A stretch of 64,000 bases of DNA from Typha latifolia (GCA_019914945.1 CM034110.1:4221001-4285000); one strand, 5' to 3'; shown: positions 35,101 through 47,400, counted from the first letter of the stretch. A program made the numbers and translations. The notes: generated by a model not told the origin, from the sequence alone.

Positions 35101-35591
35101 GACTTTGTAGCCAATGGGTTCCTAGCATAATGTTAGCTCCTCGAAAGGCTAGTAGGTACAAGTCCAAGGTGAAGCTATGTCTCTGCACTCGTACCACTAC
35201 TCCTCGACAGATGCTATCGGCTCTAAGGCAGATACCATCCCTAATAGTCACATCAAATCCAATAGTAGGCTCAGCCTCCAGTCCTATACTCTGTACCAAT
35301 CTCTTGTCCAAAAAGTTGTGTGCTCCCTGTGTCAATGAGAATGTATACACATTGCTTTCGGACGAGCCCATCCACCTGTAGGGTCTTCGAGACACTAGTA
35401 TCGGAGTATGCATGCATCAAGATCTCAGCCTGCATATCCTCTTCCACTATCTCTTCAAGCTCCTCTCCAACTATCTCCTCTGGTGATGTCCCCCTCGCCT
35501 CTTCATCATAGCCATCGATCAACATGACACTGCCCATAGCCTTAGCGCATCGATGTCCTAGAGTGTAGCGCTCGTCACACCAAAAACTCAA
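32190..35591 (-). pseudogene. Gypsy-B pol: PR-RT-RNase H-INT-chromo, degenerate
   Basis: Pol would process, reverse transcribe and integrate the element. 35591-35072 is protease: YILIDTGST in one frame continues as HNFLDKRLVQSIGL in another, so a frameshift sits in the active-site region; IMLGTHWL follows. 34800-34290 is RT, with stops, showing [34 protein letters not shown] and FDDILVYN in place of YMDDILVY. 34226-33543 is RNase H (GLTSYYRRFVDN, ECDVSSVGIGAVLM, RFVIWTDLKSL). 33168-32944 is the integrase core (DISMDFIKGLP, VVDRLSNYAHF). 32411-32226 is the integrase C-terminus (YRLELPEGSRVHPMFHVSLLR), then a chromodomain-like ILVEWLDS just before the truncated LTR. More than ten stops or frameshifts. 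A chromovirus is likely. Confidence 0.85.
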
Positions 35592-35607
35592 GCCCTTAGC
35601 TCATTTT

Positions 35608-36902
35608 TCATCCACCTATGCTTGGGACAAGGACCGGCCCTTGGGTTGCATGCCTCCTTTGAATCCGGTCATCGATCTCGGGGTACCCCGCTGTCCAAAA
35701 GAGAGCGCCGGTGGTTTCATCATGGAACTGGAACCGTCGATTATGGACGCCGCCTGCGGCATATACCGGTTGTCCTTCAAACATCCTATTCATCCTCATA
35801 ACTCTTTTCAAAGTACTATACTTTTGTTCCATCCTTGTGGAAATCTCAAAAGCCTCCAACAAAGTTCGCGGTTGCATTGAATAGACGTTGGCTTTTATCT
35901 CTTCGCGTAGCCCCGCTAAAAATGTACTCTTCAATGCTTCTTGTGGCCACCTTGGAAAACATCGGCTACTGAGACACTCAAAGTCTTCTTGATATGCTAC
36001 CACAGTAGTCTTTTGTGTCAATTTAGAGAGTGTGGCCTCATAATTTTTATATCCAGTAGTCTCAAATCGTCGAGCTAATGCATAGGTCAATGTCGTCCAA
36101 TTGTCGAACAGTTGGTGGGCATGCATTGATTGGTACCAACGTAATGCTGCATCTTCCAAATAAAAGCTCACAATATGTAAATTAGCCTCTCATGGCGTGC
36201 CATGACATGAAAAGTACTGTTTAATACAAAAAAATCGAATCAGATTACCTCCATTAAACTTGGAAATTCCAGCCGAGCGGATCGTCCACGGAGGCCATAA
36301 TCACGTCCATTGTCCATTAGAGAATCCATCCTCATTGCTAAAGGATGAAGGATGTGAATCTCCAGTCGTCAACATCTCCTTTCCTCTTCCTCACGAGCAA
36401 TCACATGTTCATCTTCATATGGCCACACTGCTCCCGGTTCGCCCCTACCCTAATGGTGTTCATTTCTTCCTCCATCTACGCCATGGTTCACTCTTGGTGG
36501 GGCCGACTAAGGTATCCTTGGTCTAGGAAGGTTGGGCAGTAATGCGCCCGTCTATCCTAGGAAAATTCTCGTCGTCAGCGGAGTTTGATTGGCCGCTCGT
36601 GTAGTTATGACAAATTCTTCTAGTGTGAGCCCTCTACACGATATCATACGAATCTCCTCACGTAGGGAATGCACAAGGGCTTCTTGCATTCAATGTTGAT
36701 GCTCCATCATCCTTTGTTGTTGATCCATAATTTGTTGAATGACCACTGCCACATTAGGACCGAGTAGCATGGAAAGAGGCGCACTCGGCATGGCATTGGT
36801 GTTGGCTTTGCTATTGCCTCCCATGGTGGCCGGAGCATTTAGGTCTAGTTTTGAGTTGGCATCCATCATCCCACGCTTTGCCATCAATCTTGTGTTAGTC
36901 AT
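35608..36902 (-). pseudogene. Gypsy-B gag, degenerate
   Basis: This is the capsid protein of Gypsy-B. The N-terminal part at 36902-36690 (MTNTRLMAKRGM... ending QQIMDQQQRMMEHQ) is followed by a stop. The middle (36690-36180) is broken, but a RLEFPS...GG motif and FSCHG-like residues show the start of the Retrotrans_gag domain. 36171-35608 keeps the domain open: SFYLEDAALRWYQSM, LTYALARRFETTGYKNYEATLSKL, AFEISTRMEQKYS. It lies immediately upstream of protease and 30 bp inside the primer site, the normal order. Confidence 0.85.
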
Positions 36903-36915
36903 AGTCTGATAACCG

Positions 36916-36930
36916 GTGGCTCTGATACCA
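36916..36930 (-). promoter_or_regulatory. Primer binding site of Gypsy-B (tRNA-iMet)
   Basis: On the minus strand TGGTATCAGAGCCACC lies one base inside the 5' LTR, a perfect match to the plant initiator-Met primer motif. Confidence 0.92.
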
Positions 36931-36931
36931 C

Positions 36932-37480
36932 TGTTACAAACCGGACTGATGAGGGTGGGTTGGTCATTTGGATTGAAGAGAATCTTAATGGTGATGGAAG
37001 GGGGCAGAAGATGATATGTTGATGGGGGTAGTTGAGATTAGAGAGGGGAATAGAATGAATGGGAAGAAGAGGTTGCTCCTAGAAGAAGTAGGGCCATGAC
37101 AGACAAGGAGAAGTTAGGGCAAGCAGGAAGAAGAAAAGGAGGGAGAGATAGAGGGAGAAATAGGAGAAGAAAATATAATTTCATAACATAATCCAACTAA
37201 GGTGCACTCTATAATACTTGAGGCTACCCTTTGGACTCAAACAACAGAAATAAAATCATAAAAAATAAAGTGTTCTCACTGCGGTACGTTCGAATGCGCC
37301 CGAGATCGTTCGAACACGAATTTCCCACCGTTCTCATTCTTTGCGAATGCGTGCACGTGTTCGAAAAGGCTCGAGGCCATTCGAATGCACAAATTCCATT
37401 CTCTATATTTGTGAATGCCTGTAGGCATTCGCATAGTGCATTCGAACGCGGGTATCCTACGTTCGACACCCCCCCCACGA
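36932..37480 (-). repeat. Gypsy-B 5' LTR
   Basis: It starts TGTTACAAACCGG and matches the split 3' LTR. Its right part (37280-37465) is a palindrome cluster of degraded TTCGAA-centred sites: CGTTCGAATGCG, CGTTCGAACACG, CATTCGAATGC, CATTCGAACGC. The right boundary near 37480 is approximate. Confidence 0.75.
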
Positions 37481-37548
37481 CATAAAAAACTTTATTTTCT
37501 TCCAAAACAAATTTATTCCTCTTGATACAACTTGATCCAGCTCTAGTG

Positions 37549-38363
37549 GTATCAAAGCATTTTGGTAAACAAAAGATAATTATTGATACAACTCGATCCA
37601 TATTGGTTTCACTTGCGACATTAGGTTTATTAGGACGAGTATATTTATCTAGTTGATTTTAATTTGAAGAAATAAAAGGATTTTTGTCGGGGGCATTTGA
37701 ACGGGCCATGTGAATGCCTGCACGCGTTCACAAAAATTGAGAATGTGATTTGAGTATTCAAACAGGCTCGGGCCGTTTGAACATGATCATTCGAACGCCT
37801 ACACACGTTCGCAATGACAGAGAACTATAATTCTGCGTTCGAATGAGATTGGGCGCGTTCGAACGCACCGCGACGAAAATTATTGGTTTGTTAGAGATTT
37901 TAACTTAGTTGATGGGTCCTAGGGTGAGCCTCTATAAATATATGGAGGAAACCTTAATTAGAGTTTATCTGATAATTGAAAATGACATTGTGCCTTATCT
38001 CCTTCTATTCTTGCTCTAGTCATTAGTGCCCTCTCCCACCTTCTTCCTTCCTCTAACTCCTAATCCCCCTCTTCTACAACTTCTCCCTCTTCACATAAGG
38101 AATTAACTTAGCACCAATTTATCCATTGAAGGACTAACAAATTACGGTTTATCTGACCTTCGATCACTCTTCAGTCGATATCTAAAGATCTAATGAATCC
38201 AAATCCTTCGATCTTGGATTCATTAGAAATTCTTTTCAAGGGCGACAATATATCCAAAATTTTGGAAGATCCAACGGTTAGATTATCCGCAACTTCATTC
38301 GAAATTCATGTCCTTAATCTAGTCTGGAACCATTATGGATAGGATCAAGCTGGTTCGTAATAG
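37549..38363 (+). repeat. Gypsy-type LTR remnant, plus strand
   Basis: Features in order: a TTCGAA-type palindrome cluster (37690-37870: GCGTTCGAATG, GCGTTCGAACGC and half sites), a TATA box (CTCTATAAATATATGG, about 37931-37946), a pyrimidine-rich leader, and GATCAAGCTGGTTCGTAATAGC, which resembles the GTATCAAGCTGGTATCAGAGC primer region at 39951-39971. That order matches U3-R-U5-primer site on the plus strand. No gag follows, because the hAT fossil does. Another primer-like TGGTATCAAAGC occurs at about 37546-37557. Confidence 0.55.
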
Positions 38364-39010
38364 CTACATGTGATACTTGTAAGCAAGTTTTTTCTACACC
38401 ACCTTGTCACGGTACTCAACACTTACATAGACATTATAAAAGAAATGCTTCAAAAAATCAAGATATCAAACAAGCTATCCTTGGCCAATTCTCAGTTGGT
38501 TATGTTAGTGTTTTTAAATTTGATCAAGAAAAGACTAGGAAATATATTGTTCAATGGCTTGTTGTTAAAGCATTGCCTTTTGTTTTAGTCGATGATATTC
38601 ATTTTGAAAATATGTTGAAAATTGGTTTTAATCCGAGCTTTAAAAGATTTTCTTGACATATGGTTCAAAGAGATGTAATAAAATTTTATCAAGAAGAGAA
38701 AGAAAAATTAATTTCTTATTTTTCCTTTTAAAATCTAAACTTTCTTTGACTTGTGATATTTGGACTTCTTTTCAAACAATTAGTTATTTATGTATTACTG
38801 CACATTTTATTGATGAAAAGTGGTGACACAAAAATGCATAATTTGCTTTAGAAAACTTGAAGATACACATACCGGTGAATATATCTCTCAAATAATTCAC
38901 CAACAATTACAAATTTATAATATTCACAATAAAATTTTCTCTCTTACAGTGGACAACGCAACAAATAATTGAAATGTATTTTGTCTCTACCATGCAATGG
39001 TGATTTTTTT
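38364..39010 (+). pseudogene. hAT transposase fragment with BED finger
   Basis: hAT transposases cut and paste DNA. The conceptual frame begins with a BED-type zinc finger (CDTCKQVFS...HLHRHYKR), continues with KALPFVLVDDIHFENMLK and FNPSFKRFS, a TGA near 38656, then RDVIKFYQEEKEKL. A second stop and a shift precede LSLTCDIWTSFQTISYLCITAHFIDEKW, a hallmark block of Ac/Tag1-like hAT transposases. A final frame gives HTGEYISQIIH and FSLTVDNATNN, which includes a conserved acidic position. About 200 residues of the N-terminal half are represented; the C-terminal dimerisation domain is absent and no terminal repeats were found. Confidence 0.8.
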
Positions 39011-39059
39011 TCATAATATGATACGATTCGGACTTCACCGACGTCGTCTTGAGCATGGA

Positions 39060-40013
39060 TTCACTTTAGGAGTGTTTTTATTTCATGTTTTAGTGTTTAA
39101 TTTCCATTAAAATAAGTTTTCTGTAAGTCGCGTTCGAACGCGGGTGGAGTGAGTTCGAACGCGGTTTGTGAACGGGGTTGTGAACGTGGTGAAGAGAATG
39201 TACTGTGCATTCGAACGCGGTGCGTTCGAACGCACTGTGAACGCCTGCATCGCGTTCGCAAATACCGACAGGCGCGTTCGAACGCCTGCATCGCGTTCGC
39301 AAATCCAGAAGAGCGAACTCGGTGCGTTCAACGCGGTCAGGCGAGTTCGAACGCGGTCGACAAAAATTGTGTTTTTAGGGTTAATTTGAGTTGTTGGTTA
39401 GCCTATAAAAGGATGTGGTAGGCAACCAAATTGATTATTGATTATTGAGATTGAGTTTTGCCTTGCCTCCTTCGTCTTCTTCGCTCCCGTTCTCTCAATC
39501 CCCGGCGACGCCACTTCTAACCTCCCTCGTCCGGCTAATCACCCTAGTCCCTTAAGGGTGGCCCTCTTCTCCCCCTTCGTCCAATCTATCCAACACTTGC
39601 CCTAATCCTTCCATCAACCACAACCCTTCCACCATCACTTTTCACCGGTGCCACCACATTAACGCCGGTCCACCTTCAACCACCATTACCTAGGATCACG
39701 TGCCTCCATCCACGGATCCAAAACAGACCATCTGACATTTGTCCACAAATCGGACGATATCTCGAGATCCCCACATCCGATTCGCCTGCAACTAGATTGG
39801 TTGGAAAGCTCTTTTCTGGGGCTACAACATATTTAATTTCACGTCGATCCTACGGCGGCATATTTCGAGATCTTATTTTAAAGTTCCATGCCATATCTAG
39901 TCTAGATCAAGAATTGGAAGAGATCGACCCTTCACCAAAAAGGCGAGATCGTATCAAGCTGGTATCAGAGCTTCATAGCCAGAGGCGTGATCGTATCAAG
40001 CTGGTATCAGAGC
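39060..40013 (+). repeat. Gypsy-type 5' LTR and duplicated primer site, plus
   Basis: This LTR has the same layout as 37549-38363: a palindrome cluster at 39128-39360 (about nine GCGTTCGAACGC-like sites), a TATA-like CCTATAAAAGG (39401-39411), a pyrimidine-rich leader and primer sites. TGGTATCAGAGC appears twice, at 39960-39971 and 40002-40013, within a 42-bp direct repeat that also contains GATCGTATCAAGC. The left boundary is approximate; its 3' partner was not found. Confidence 0.7.
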
Positions 40014-40039
40014 CACTGTTCCTCAGACAAGCGCTTCCA

Positions 40040-41090
40040 ATGACGACAACCAGATCCATGGCTACACGGCGAGATGATGAAGAGATTCTCCCAATAGAGG
40101 AGGGAGAAACGATTGCAGGGACTTCCACCCGTGGAACCGCCCGATCTAATCAAAATACGGAAGAACCTAGCGTTCAAGCCGTGTTGGGGTCTCTTTCAGA
40201 GCAAATGGCCATCAACAACCAGATGATGATGGAGATGATGCGGGAACTATGGGCGACAAGGGAAGCAATGGCGAACGGGAAAGCACCATCGACCCCATGA
40301 CGCGAGTCCACCCCCTTGAACCCACCGCCACCAGTTAAGCCTTTGCAACCACAAGAGCCGCTGTTACCACCACCCTATGGGCAGAGGCAAGCAAGGATGG
40401 TTACACCAGGTCCAGTTGCAGGTGAACCCATCCGACGGGTGAACCACTATAGAGACTGCCTTGGAGATCAAGATCCGTGGGCGGGTCAATACGATCCGAA
40501 ACCACAGCAAGTTAATCAAAACCAAAGGAGGGATCATCAACCCTTCATGGTGCATCCTCCCCGATTAGACAAGGACATGATCCGAAATGAGACAACGGCA
40601 TCCGTGGACAAGTCGTGCGTCTCGAATTCCCCAAGTTCAAAGGTGGCGACCCGATCGATTGGTTGTATAGGGCGGAGCAATTCTTTGCATACCAAGGAAT
40701 GGCGGAAGAGTACAAGGTGACACTTGCGAGCTTCCACCTTGAGGACGCGGCGCTTCATTGGTTTCAAGCAGCCAATGCCACTGAAGCTATCGAAACTTGG
40801 GCTAAATTTTGCGCCGATATCACACGGCGATTTGGAGCATCGAGATATGAAGACTTTGATACTCTCCTCTCATAGGGAGGACTCTAGTGAGAAGCTAGGC
40901 AAAGAGTCTTTCGGCATAGGCTCCCCAAAGTCGTTGACTATATTGACTTCTATCCCCTCCTCACTAATGGAGGGTTCCAAGGAGCGTCGAATATCTCTAA
41001 GGTTAAGGACTCTAGATTTAAGCATTTCGAAAAAGTTTTGCATGCATGTGAGAGGGTTATTCTTGCTTCACCTTGACCTCGAGAGCTACT
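40040..41090 (+). pseudogene. Gypsy gag fragment downstream of the duplicated primer site
   Basis: The frame from MTTTRSMATRRDDEE runs 87 codons to a TGA at 40300, continues proline-rich (PPPPVKPLQPQEPLLPPP), then shifts near 40610 to the Retrotrans_gag domain: RLEFPKFKGGDPIDWLYRAEQFF, FHLEDAALHWFQAAN, WAKFCADITRRFG. A stop at 40875 is followed by less clear sequence. Zinc knuckle, protease and all of pol are absent, so only the 5' end of the element survives. The gag motifs resemble those of Gypsy-B but are not the same copy. Confidence 0.75.
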
Positions 41091-41660
41091 CGCTACATGT
41101 ATTCTAGCATATCATGATCGTTACGTCCTTTAAAAGAATAAAAGTGGGCATCCTCTTGTACTTACTTGCACTTCCTAGTGAACTCATCTAGAAGAGAAAG
41201 AGTTTATTGAGGGTTTATAGATGTTGATACTAACCTTAGCAGAATGAACCGAGACCGCCTAGATGCATCAAGGGAATCAGAGACAATCAACACTCCCATA
41301 TTGGAAGCCAGTATCCAAGCACATTTTTTAAAGAGATTTAGAAAGAAGTCCATGGAACTAGATCCAAATGTCATAGTGCGAGAAGCACCAAGCCGATAGG
41401 GCTAAAATGAAAGGTCCCTAAAACCAAGAAGCTTCAAACTAAACCCTCAATTTGTTGACCTCAAGTTGAACAATAGGAGGAATATATTTTTCATAGCTTC
41501 TATAAACTCGAGGCTGCCTTTGGGCTCCATGCTTTTGTAACAATTGGCCTAAGGCCAACCGAGTTGTAGGATTTACTAGTTATTAGCCTCCCTACCAAGC
41601 AAAAGCAGAATTTTCTAGATAACATCATATTCTCCTTAGTTAGGGATGTTAATTCATCTA
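41090..41660 (-). pseudogene. LINE ORF1 scrap (DUF4283-like)
   Basis: Read on the minus strand from about 41600, one frame gives LVGRLITSKSYNSVGLRPIVTKAWSPK after allowing stops. It fits the start of plant LINE DUF4283 domains, where VGKLLT.+.FN....+..W.P is typical. Further down, VSVHSAKVSINIYKPS occupies the place of the conserved RVRVRIDV+KPL. Several stops and shifts. This is pattern matching by eye. Confidence 0.45.
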
Positions 41661-43783
41661 ACTTTTGTTAGAGAGGAACTTGGAGAAGCACTTAAGAAGT
41701 TATTTATTAGTGGCTACTATGGGAGAAGTGGGATAGAGGCAAAGGGGAGGATGCGAGAGAGGGACTAAGAGGAGAAGAGATATATAGGAGGGAGAATATT
41801 AAGGGCAAAGGACACGAAAGTAGGAGCGTAGGAAAGGAAAGCTCTTGAAGAGACTATAGAAACTAACAAGAAAAAAATAAAAATTGATAAAGCTCAAAAT
41901 ACATATTATATAAATTTTGAATTATGTACCACACGTATAAATGATAGGTATGAATAAACCAACAGAGATAATAAGATAGTTTTCTAAATAATAGAAATTT
42001 TCTTGCAAGTGTCTCTCTTAGACTTTTCTAACTAATATTTCCTAAATGATAGAGATAGTAAATTAAATTAATATTACATATTAAAGAAAGTAGGCGTTAG
42101 TTAAGGCTAAAGTGACAATAATACCTTGAGAATCTTTATGGGATGTTCATGCCCCCTGTGCTTCCCACAATGCCAAACACACGAATATTGCAAGTCATCC
42201 ACAAAATTAGTTTTGTGGAGATGAGCCATGCATTAAAGGTTCCTGGACCCATGAGGTATCCTTATGATAAATACTATGGTTAAATGTCTCCCTCTAAGGC
42301 CTAAAGTACTATTACAAAATCCAATCTTCATCATAAATTTAATTTGTATGGAGCTAGAATTAAGAGTAGTTACTTAAAATAATAGTAGAGTGTTGTATAA
42401 ATATTACATGCAAATTTATAGATATTTTAGAATTAGAATATTAATCATAAAATTACTAAATATATTGAAGGGGGGTTGCAACTGTTATATTTTTTAATAG
42501 ATCATGAGATCAACATATTGATCATAAGCTAGACAAAAAGATTAGCCGCCCACTTCACTATATAAATTGGATAATTGAGCCTAGCATTTAAGAAACAAAT
42601 CATAACAGGCTCAAATTAATAGGCACATAACTCTCTAGGTAATAACATCCCTTAAATATTAATCACAATATTTATGCGAGTTAAATTATAACCTTTATCA
42701 TGAACAGATAAGAATTCAATTAATTCGGCACAAACCCAACTACTAAAATCTTATCTGTCTCCAATTCTCATGAGTTGTCGTATGGCACCAATATGTATCA
42801 AAATCGATACAAAGCACCAGATCCCTCCTGACAGACACACTCACACACACTTGGCCCATCTATTAAAATATATCCAACCTCTTCTTCGTAGTGGGGTTAT
42901 CCATTTGTAGTTGGATTTTGGTCCATTTTTTTTTCTCAAGTCGGTTACTATACAAAAGCTTTTTTCGTCTTATGTAGCATCACACATTGCATCATAAACT
43001 TTGGCTGCGTTATTGTTAATATTTGCTTGCATCTCCTCAAAAGTAGCAGAATTTTAAATAATTTTATTTTCTCAAGTCAGCTATGCTTAGAAATAGCAAA
43101 AGAAAGACCATCACTTCTTCAAATTTATTTTTAAAAAATTTCTCAATTCTTTTTGATAAGATGTTTAACTATTTGGTATTTTTTAAATATAAAATGCTAA
43201 ATAATTAAGTATTTTATAAAAAATATTTAACGATTAAATATCAAAGACTCATCTTGATATTAAATTTAAGGCAAAATCCTTTTCAGTAAATAAAATATAA
43301 AAGTGGGTTACTTTGGTCAAAAAGTCATGGCACGTTAGTCAAAATAGGTCGTCGGATTCGTTCAACGGGAAATTGTGCCAGGCATCGTAAAACATGTACT
43401 GGTTTACGTGCTTAATTCTTGGGAGTATTATTGTGATCTTCTTTTTACTTAGACCGACTTCCTACGCAGTTGTAGCCAATAAAAGGGAGCCACATGGCGG
43501 TATCATCTGCAGGAAATTCCTGCTGCCCGGATGAAATTCTCGACGACCTTGGAACCAGATCGAGTTGAATGCATGGGAGAATCTCTGACACATGATACCG
43601 CCAGCACGGGAAAACACACAGCAACAGGAGAATATTTCAATCTATATATACCAACCAAGTTGATTCGGTAGGTACCTTTTTTTGTGACAAAAAAAGTCAT
43701 GGCTTTGACTCTAACCTCAAATAATATTATAAATAAAATTGTTTAGTGTGGTTTGGTAGTTTAGCTTAACGTCTCGATAGTAC
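41661..43783. other. AT-rich spacer, no supported gene
   Basis: No domain-bearing frame or RNA gene. 43280-43720 is less repetitive and carries several TTGAC-type words in both orientations (GGTCAAAAAGTCA, TTAGTCAAAA, GGCTTTGACTC) and CCAATAAAAGG. It could be a fragment of a host promoter, but no transcript unit can be shown. Confidence 0.35.
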
Positions 43784-43788
43784 GGTTA

Positions 43789-44414
43789 TGTTACGGACCA
43801 GATTTTGATTGATCCGAATGTAAAAAAATTAAAAAAATTTAGGTAGAGATAGTCTCGTGAGTTAGGATTCTAATGGCCCTAGTTTCACCTAAATCAGAGG
43901 TCGGGATGAAAAGCTAATAATAAAACAATAGAGCCTAGTGAGTTTGGATTTTAACGGCCATAGTTTCACCATAATTGGAGATCGGGATGAAAAGTTAAAA
44001 ATAAAACAATAAAGATAGATCAAAATAGAGCAGAATGATAAATAACCGACGTTGTGACGTTGTTGGAGTGTGGCGGACAGCCGTAGGGTAGAGTGGCTGC
44101 TAGAAGAGGAAGGTGGCTAAGGTTTAGAAGTGTTGGAGATTCTACAACTATAATCTACTTCTAAAAAGATAAAGCAATCTAACGACTACAATAAAAGATA
44201 AGGACGAAAATGATAACTTGGTTAAACTCATATTTCTTTAATGATACTTATCAACACATGTCCACAACACATGTCCACCTCTATTTATAGGAGTAAAATT
44301 CCTAGTGGATCGGATTTACATGTAGATTATTCGATTTATTTAAAATTTAAAATAATAAGATAAAGCTAAGTAACTAACTTAACTTGACTTAACCTCTGTA
44401 GTAGGATTGTAACA
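43789..44414 (-). mobile_element. Solo LTR, minus, TGTTACG family
   Basis: The 626-bp LTR begins TGTTACGGACC and ends ATTGTAACA. Flanks are GGTTA (43784-43788) and GGTTG (44415-44419), one mismatch. A TATA box on the minus strand (CTCCTATAAATAGAGG, reverse of 44277-44292) gives its orientation. It contains a ~75-bp imperfect tandem duplication (about 43853-43905 and 43930-44010; both include TTAG/TTTGGATT, CCATAGTTTCACC-like and GGGATGAAAAG). LTR ends resemble those of the nested element at 28285-31867. Confidence 0.8.
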
Positions 44415-44419
44415 GGTTG

Positions 44420-47400
44420 ATAGCTCAACAGTTCGATTGACTTGGAGGAGCAACTCAATATTGCATATAGCTTGAAGCATAGACTATGCAGCTTACTAAA
44501 AAGCTTAGTGAAGCCTAAGTGCATCTGAATCTAGAGAGGGTTGACCATTTGTCCAACTCATATCTAGTTTTTGGGCTCATTAATAATAAAAACAAAATTA
44601 TATATATATATATATATAATATATATTATAACAAGATGCACCTCCTTTTGGAGGTCTTTAGTAGAGAAGTAAACATATATAAACATTTTATATATTGAGC
44701 AAGCATTTTATAACTAAAACGTTTCTTACTAAGAAAAATATATCATTATGTAAATATTTTCCAATAATTAACTAAAGTTCTATTTTAGGGTAAATTAACA
44801 ATTGCTACTGTAATTATGTTTAAAATTAAACTACCTTATATTTTTAATATATATTTCATCTAAACATAACATAAAAAGTGGCAACTTCTTTTTCTAAACA
44901 AAAGACCTTAGATGGATTTCTTCCGCAAAATGAGATATTAAAATATCTTAATAATTATTCTCTATTTATTCACCATATCCTATCGCTCAAATTTAAAATA
45001 AAATAGGTCTTGTCTATCTTCTATCCCCTTTCTTTCTAAAATTATGAGTCTCAAATCTTAGTTATCTATCTCACTGTCATGAAATATCTCAATCATCTTA
45101 AAAATATAGGTGAAAGATTTATTGCTCAAACAATAAGATAATTGTCCGTAGAAAGAAATATCTACTTTATATCATTTTACCAAATCCTATTGGAACTCCC
45201 CTCTATAAGAGCATATAAATATGAGAGGCTAGATGGTTCAATCAACAACTCACAACATATAGCTTAATTAGCATCAGAAGAGCTTATAAGAAATCTTGTA
45301 GAGGGTTGGGGTGCAAATATAAAGATGTGTGTGTATTGTAGAGAGAAAAGAAAAGAGAGCATGAGTTGTTGGCTTCGGTTAAAAGTGATGATTTCTCTGT
45401 TGTATTTTCTCTTCTTGTTATTCACATATATATTGAAACCTAGGAGATCTCTATGGACACAGCCCATATCGGTTGAATCATGGAAAAATCTTGTATCTAT
45501 TGTATGATTTCCTTTTTTTATATATATATTATTAATCTCCATATTCTGTTGGCCTAAACTCCTGTAGTATTACCAACAGATATGCCATCTTTTTCAATAT
45601 TTCTGTAGTACCTTCATGTCTTTAGAAGAGAAATTATTAACCTATCATAACATCACTTTTATGATATCATACCAAGCCTCATCCCTGTCTCCTCTAGCTA
45701 CTCAACCACCGGTACGTGCCTCCTCACCAAGCCCGCCTCTTCTCTTATAGAGTCTTATGCAAACAGCTTACTCTTGCAAAACCATTAATATATATATTAA
45801 ACCATTCTTCCCAGCTTCTGTTATAGAGGAAGTACGTAGCATCTCAAAATCTCTAAACAGTTAGAATGATATCAGAATCCAAATAGGTATGTTTGACATG
45901 CTGCTAATAGAGAATAGCAAACTTATTTGACAAAATGCTCTTCAAATGTCACCAACGAGATAAAGTAACATAATAAAAGATTATCAGATGTGAACGTACA
46001 GGATACAATAGTCAGTAGCATGATTGATGTTTGGTTTTAACATCTCGTTCTTGATATGTGCCAAACAGCATCAAAATTCTATTTCTAAAGTTAATCTTGT
46101 TGTCGATCTAGAATAACTATGCCTACGATTCACTTGTAATCTAAAATAATTATATAATAATTATCTTTGATCTAGCATAAAATATAAATAAAAAATAAAA
46201 ATTAATTAAAATACTATTTATTTGACATATAAATTTAAATTAAATTGTTATTATTTAATATATGTGATCAATGCATACTTGTAGCAATGCATTGTTTTAT
46301 TTTGGTGCAATGCATACTTGTAATTATGTAATAAAATATGTTGAATGGTAGGAGAGAATATAATTGGGAAAATTTAGTAGAAAAATTGGGTGGAAGAATT
46401 TAAATTTAAAATTTCGTTTGTAGAATGAGATATAAGTGGGTAATAGGAGAATAGAAGAAATTTTTAAAATTACTTACTTTAGTCGAGGGTAAAATTATAA
46501 TTGGATTTTTCTGTGAAATAATTTAAATAGTTTTTTTAATCTTGAATGTAGATAATTTGTTGTTTATTTTTTAACATAGATATCCAATGCGTACTTATAG
46601 ATATGCGTTGTTTTGCAGCACATGCAATACATACTTGTAAGTGTGCAATAAAAGTATGTTTGTTGGAGGAGAGAAAATATAAGTGGGAAAATTAAGTGAG
46701 AAAATTGCTCAAAAAATTAAAATTAAAGTTGTAGTCTATAGAATGAGATATATAAATGGGTAGTAGGAGAGAGGAGAAATTTTTTATAATAATTTTAGGC
46801 AATTAAGAGTAAAATTATAATTAGGCTTTTATATGAAATAATTGAATAGAATTTCTGATTTAGAACAAAGTTAATTTGATATTTACATTATAAGCTAGAA
46901 TAGTGTCTCCTAATACGAAATAGGAATTATTTTACTTAGCCCCATTCACTGAACTATCATCGTATTTTTCACATATACATTCTAAACTTCTTTCAGAAGT
47001 AAAAAAAAAAAGAATATCAGCATCAATGGAAACATTGATATACGAGTTGAATAATGGGAACTTCTTTGAACTTCCCAGGGAGTACGACAATGTATACGCT
47101 GGAATTAATGACGTACGTGCACAAACTAGTTAAGGTTCTTTTCATATGCTTGTACAAATGAATGACTTGATACAGCATATGTCATTGCATGAATTTCTCT
47201 CACACGGCATTATTTACGACTTTTGGAAAGTATGCAGGCATTGGCATTTCTTATAGACGAATATATTCCCTAGGAAACTTCTTATATGGTACTGATAAAC
47301 TTGCAAGCTTTTCCATATAAGTAATTAATTGACAAAATAATTTTAGATCTAAAACGTTAGAAGGAGAATATGAATCCACCTGAAAGAAATCATGACTCCT

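Larger units (their letters stand above)
28186..37480 (-). mobile_element. Gypsy-B LTR retrotransposon, full-order, degenerate
   Basis: This is a minus-strand Ty3/Gypsy element. The 5' LTR begins (left edge) at 36932 with TGTTACAAACC and the initiator-Met primer site beside it. The 3' LTR begins at 28186 with TGTTATGAACC, carries a nested element (28285-31867) and is cut off on its right side near 32176. Between them, in order, are gag, protease, RT, RNase H, integrase and a chromodomain-like end. The right outer edge is approximate, because I could not identify the terminal dinucleotide or a target duplication. Heavily mutated and inactive. Confidence 0.8.

Noticed and set aside
43503..43700. 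65-codon minus frame as a gene
   Set aside because: No domain, no start context and no similarity I can recognise.
47020..47130. 36-codon plus frame starting at an ATG near 47026
   Set aside because: Looks mildly protein-like, but is too short and unrecognised to call.
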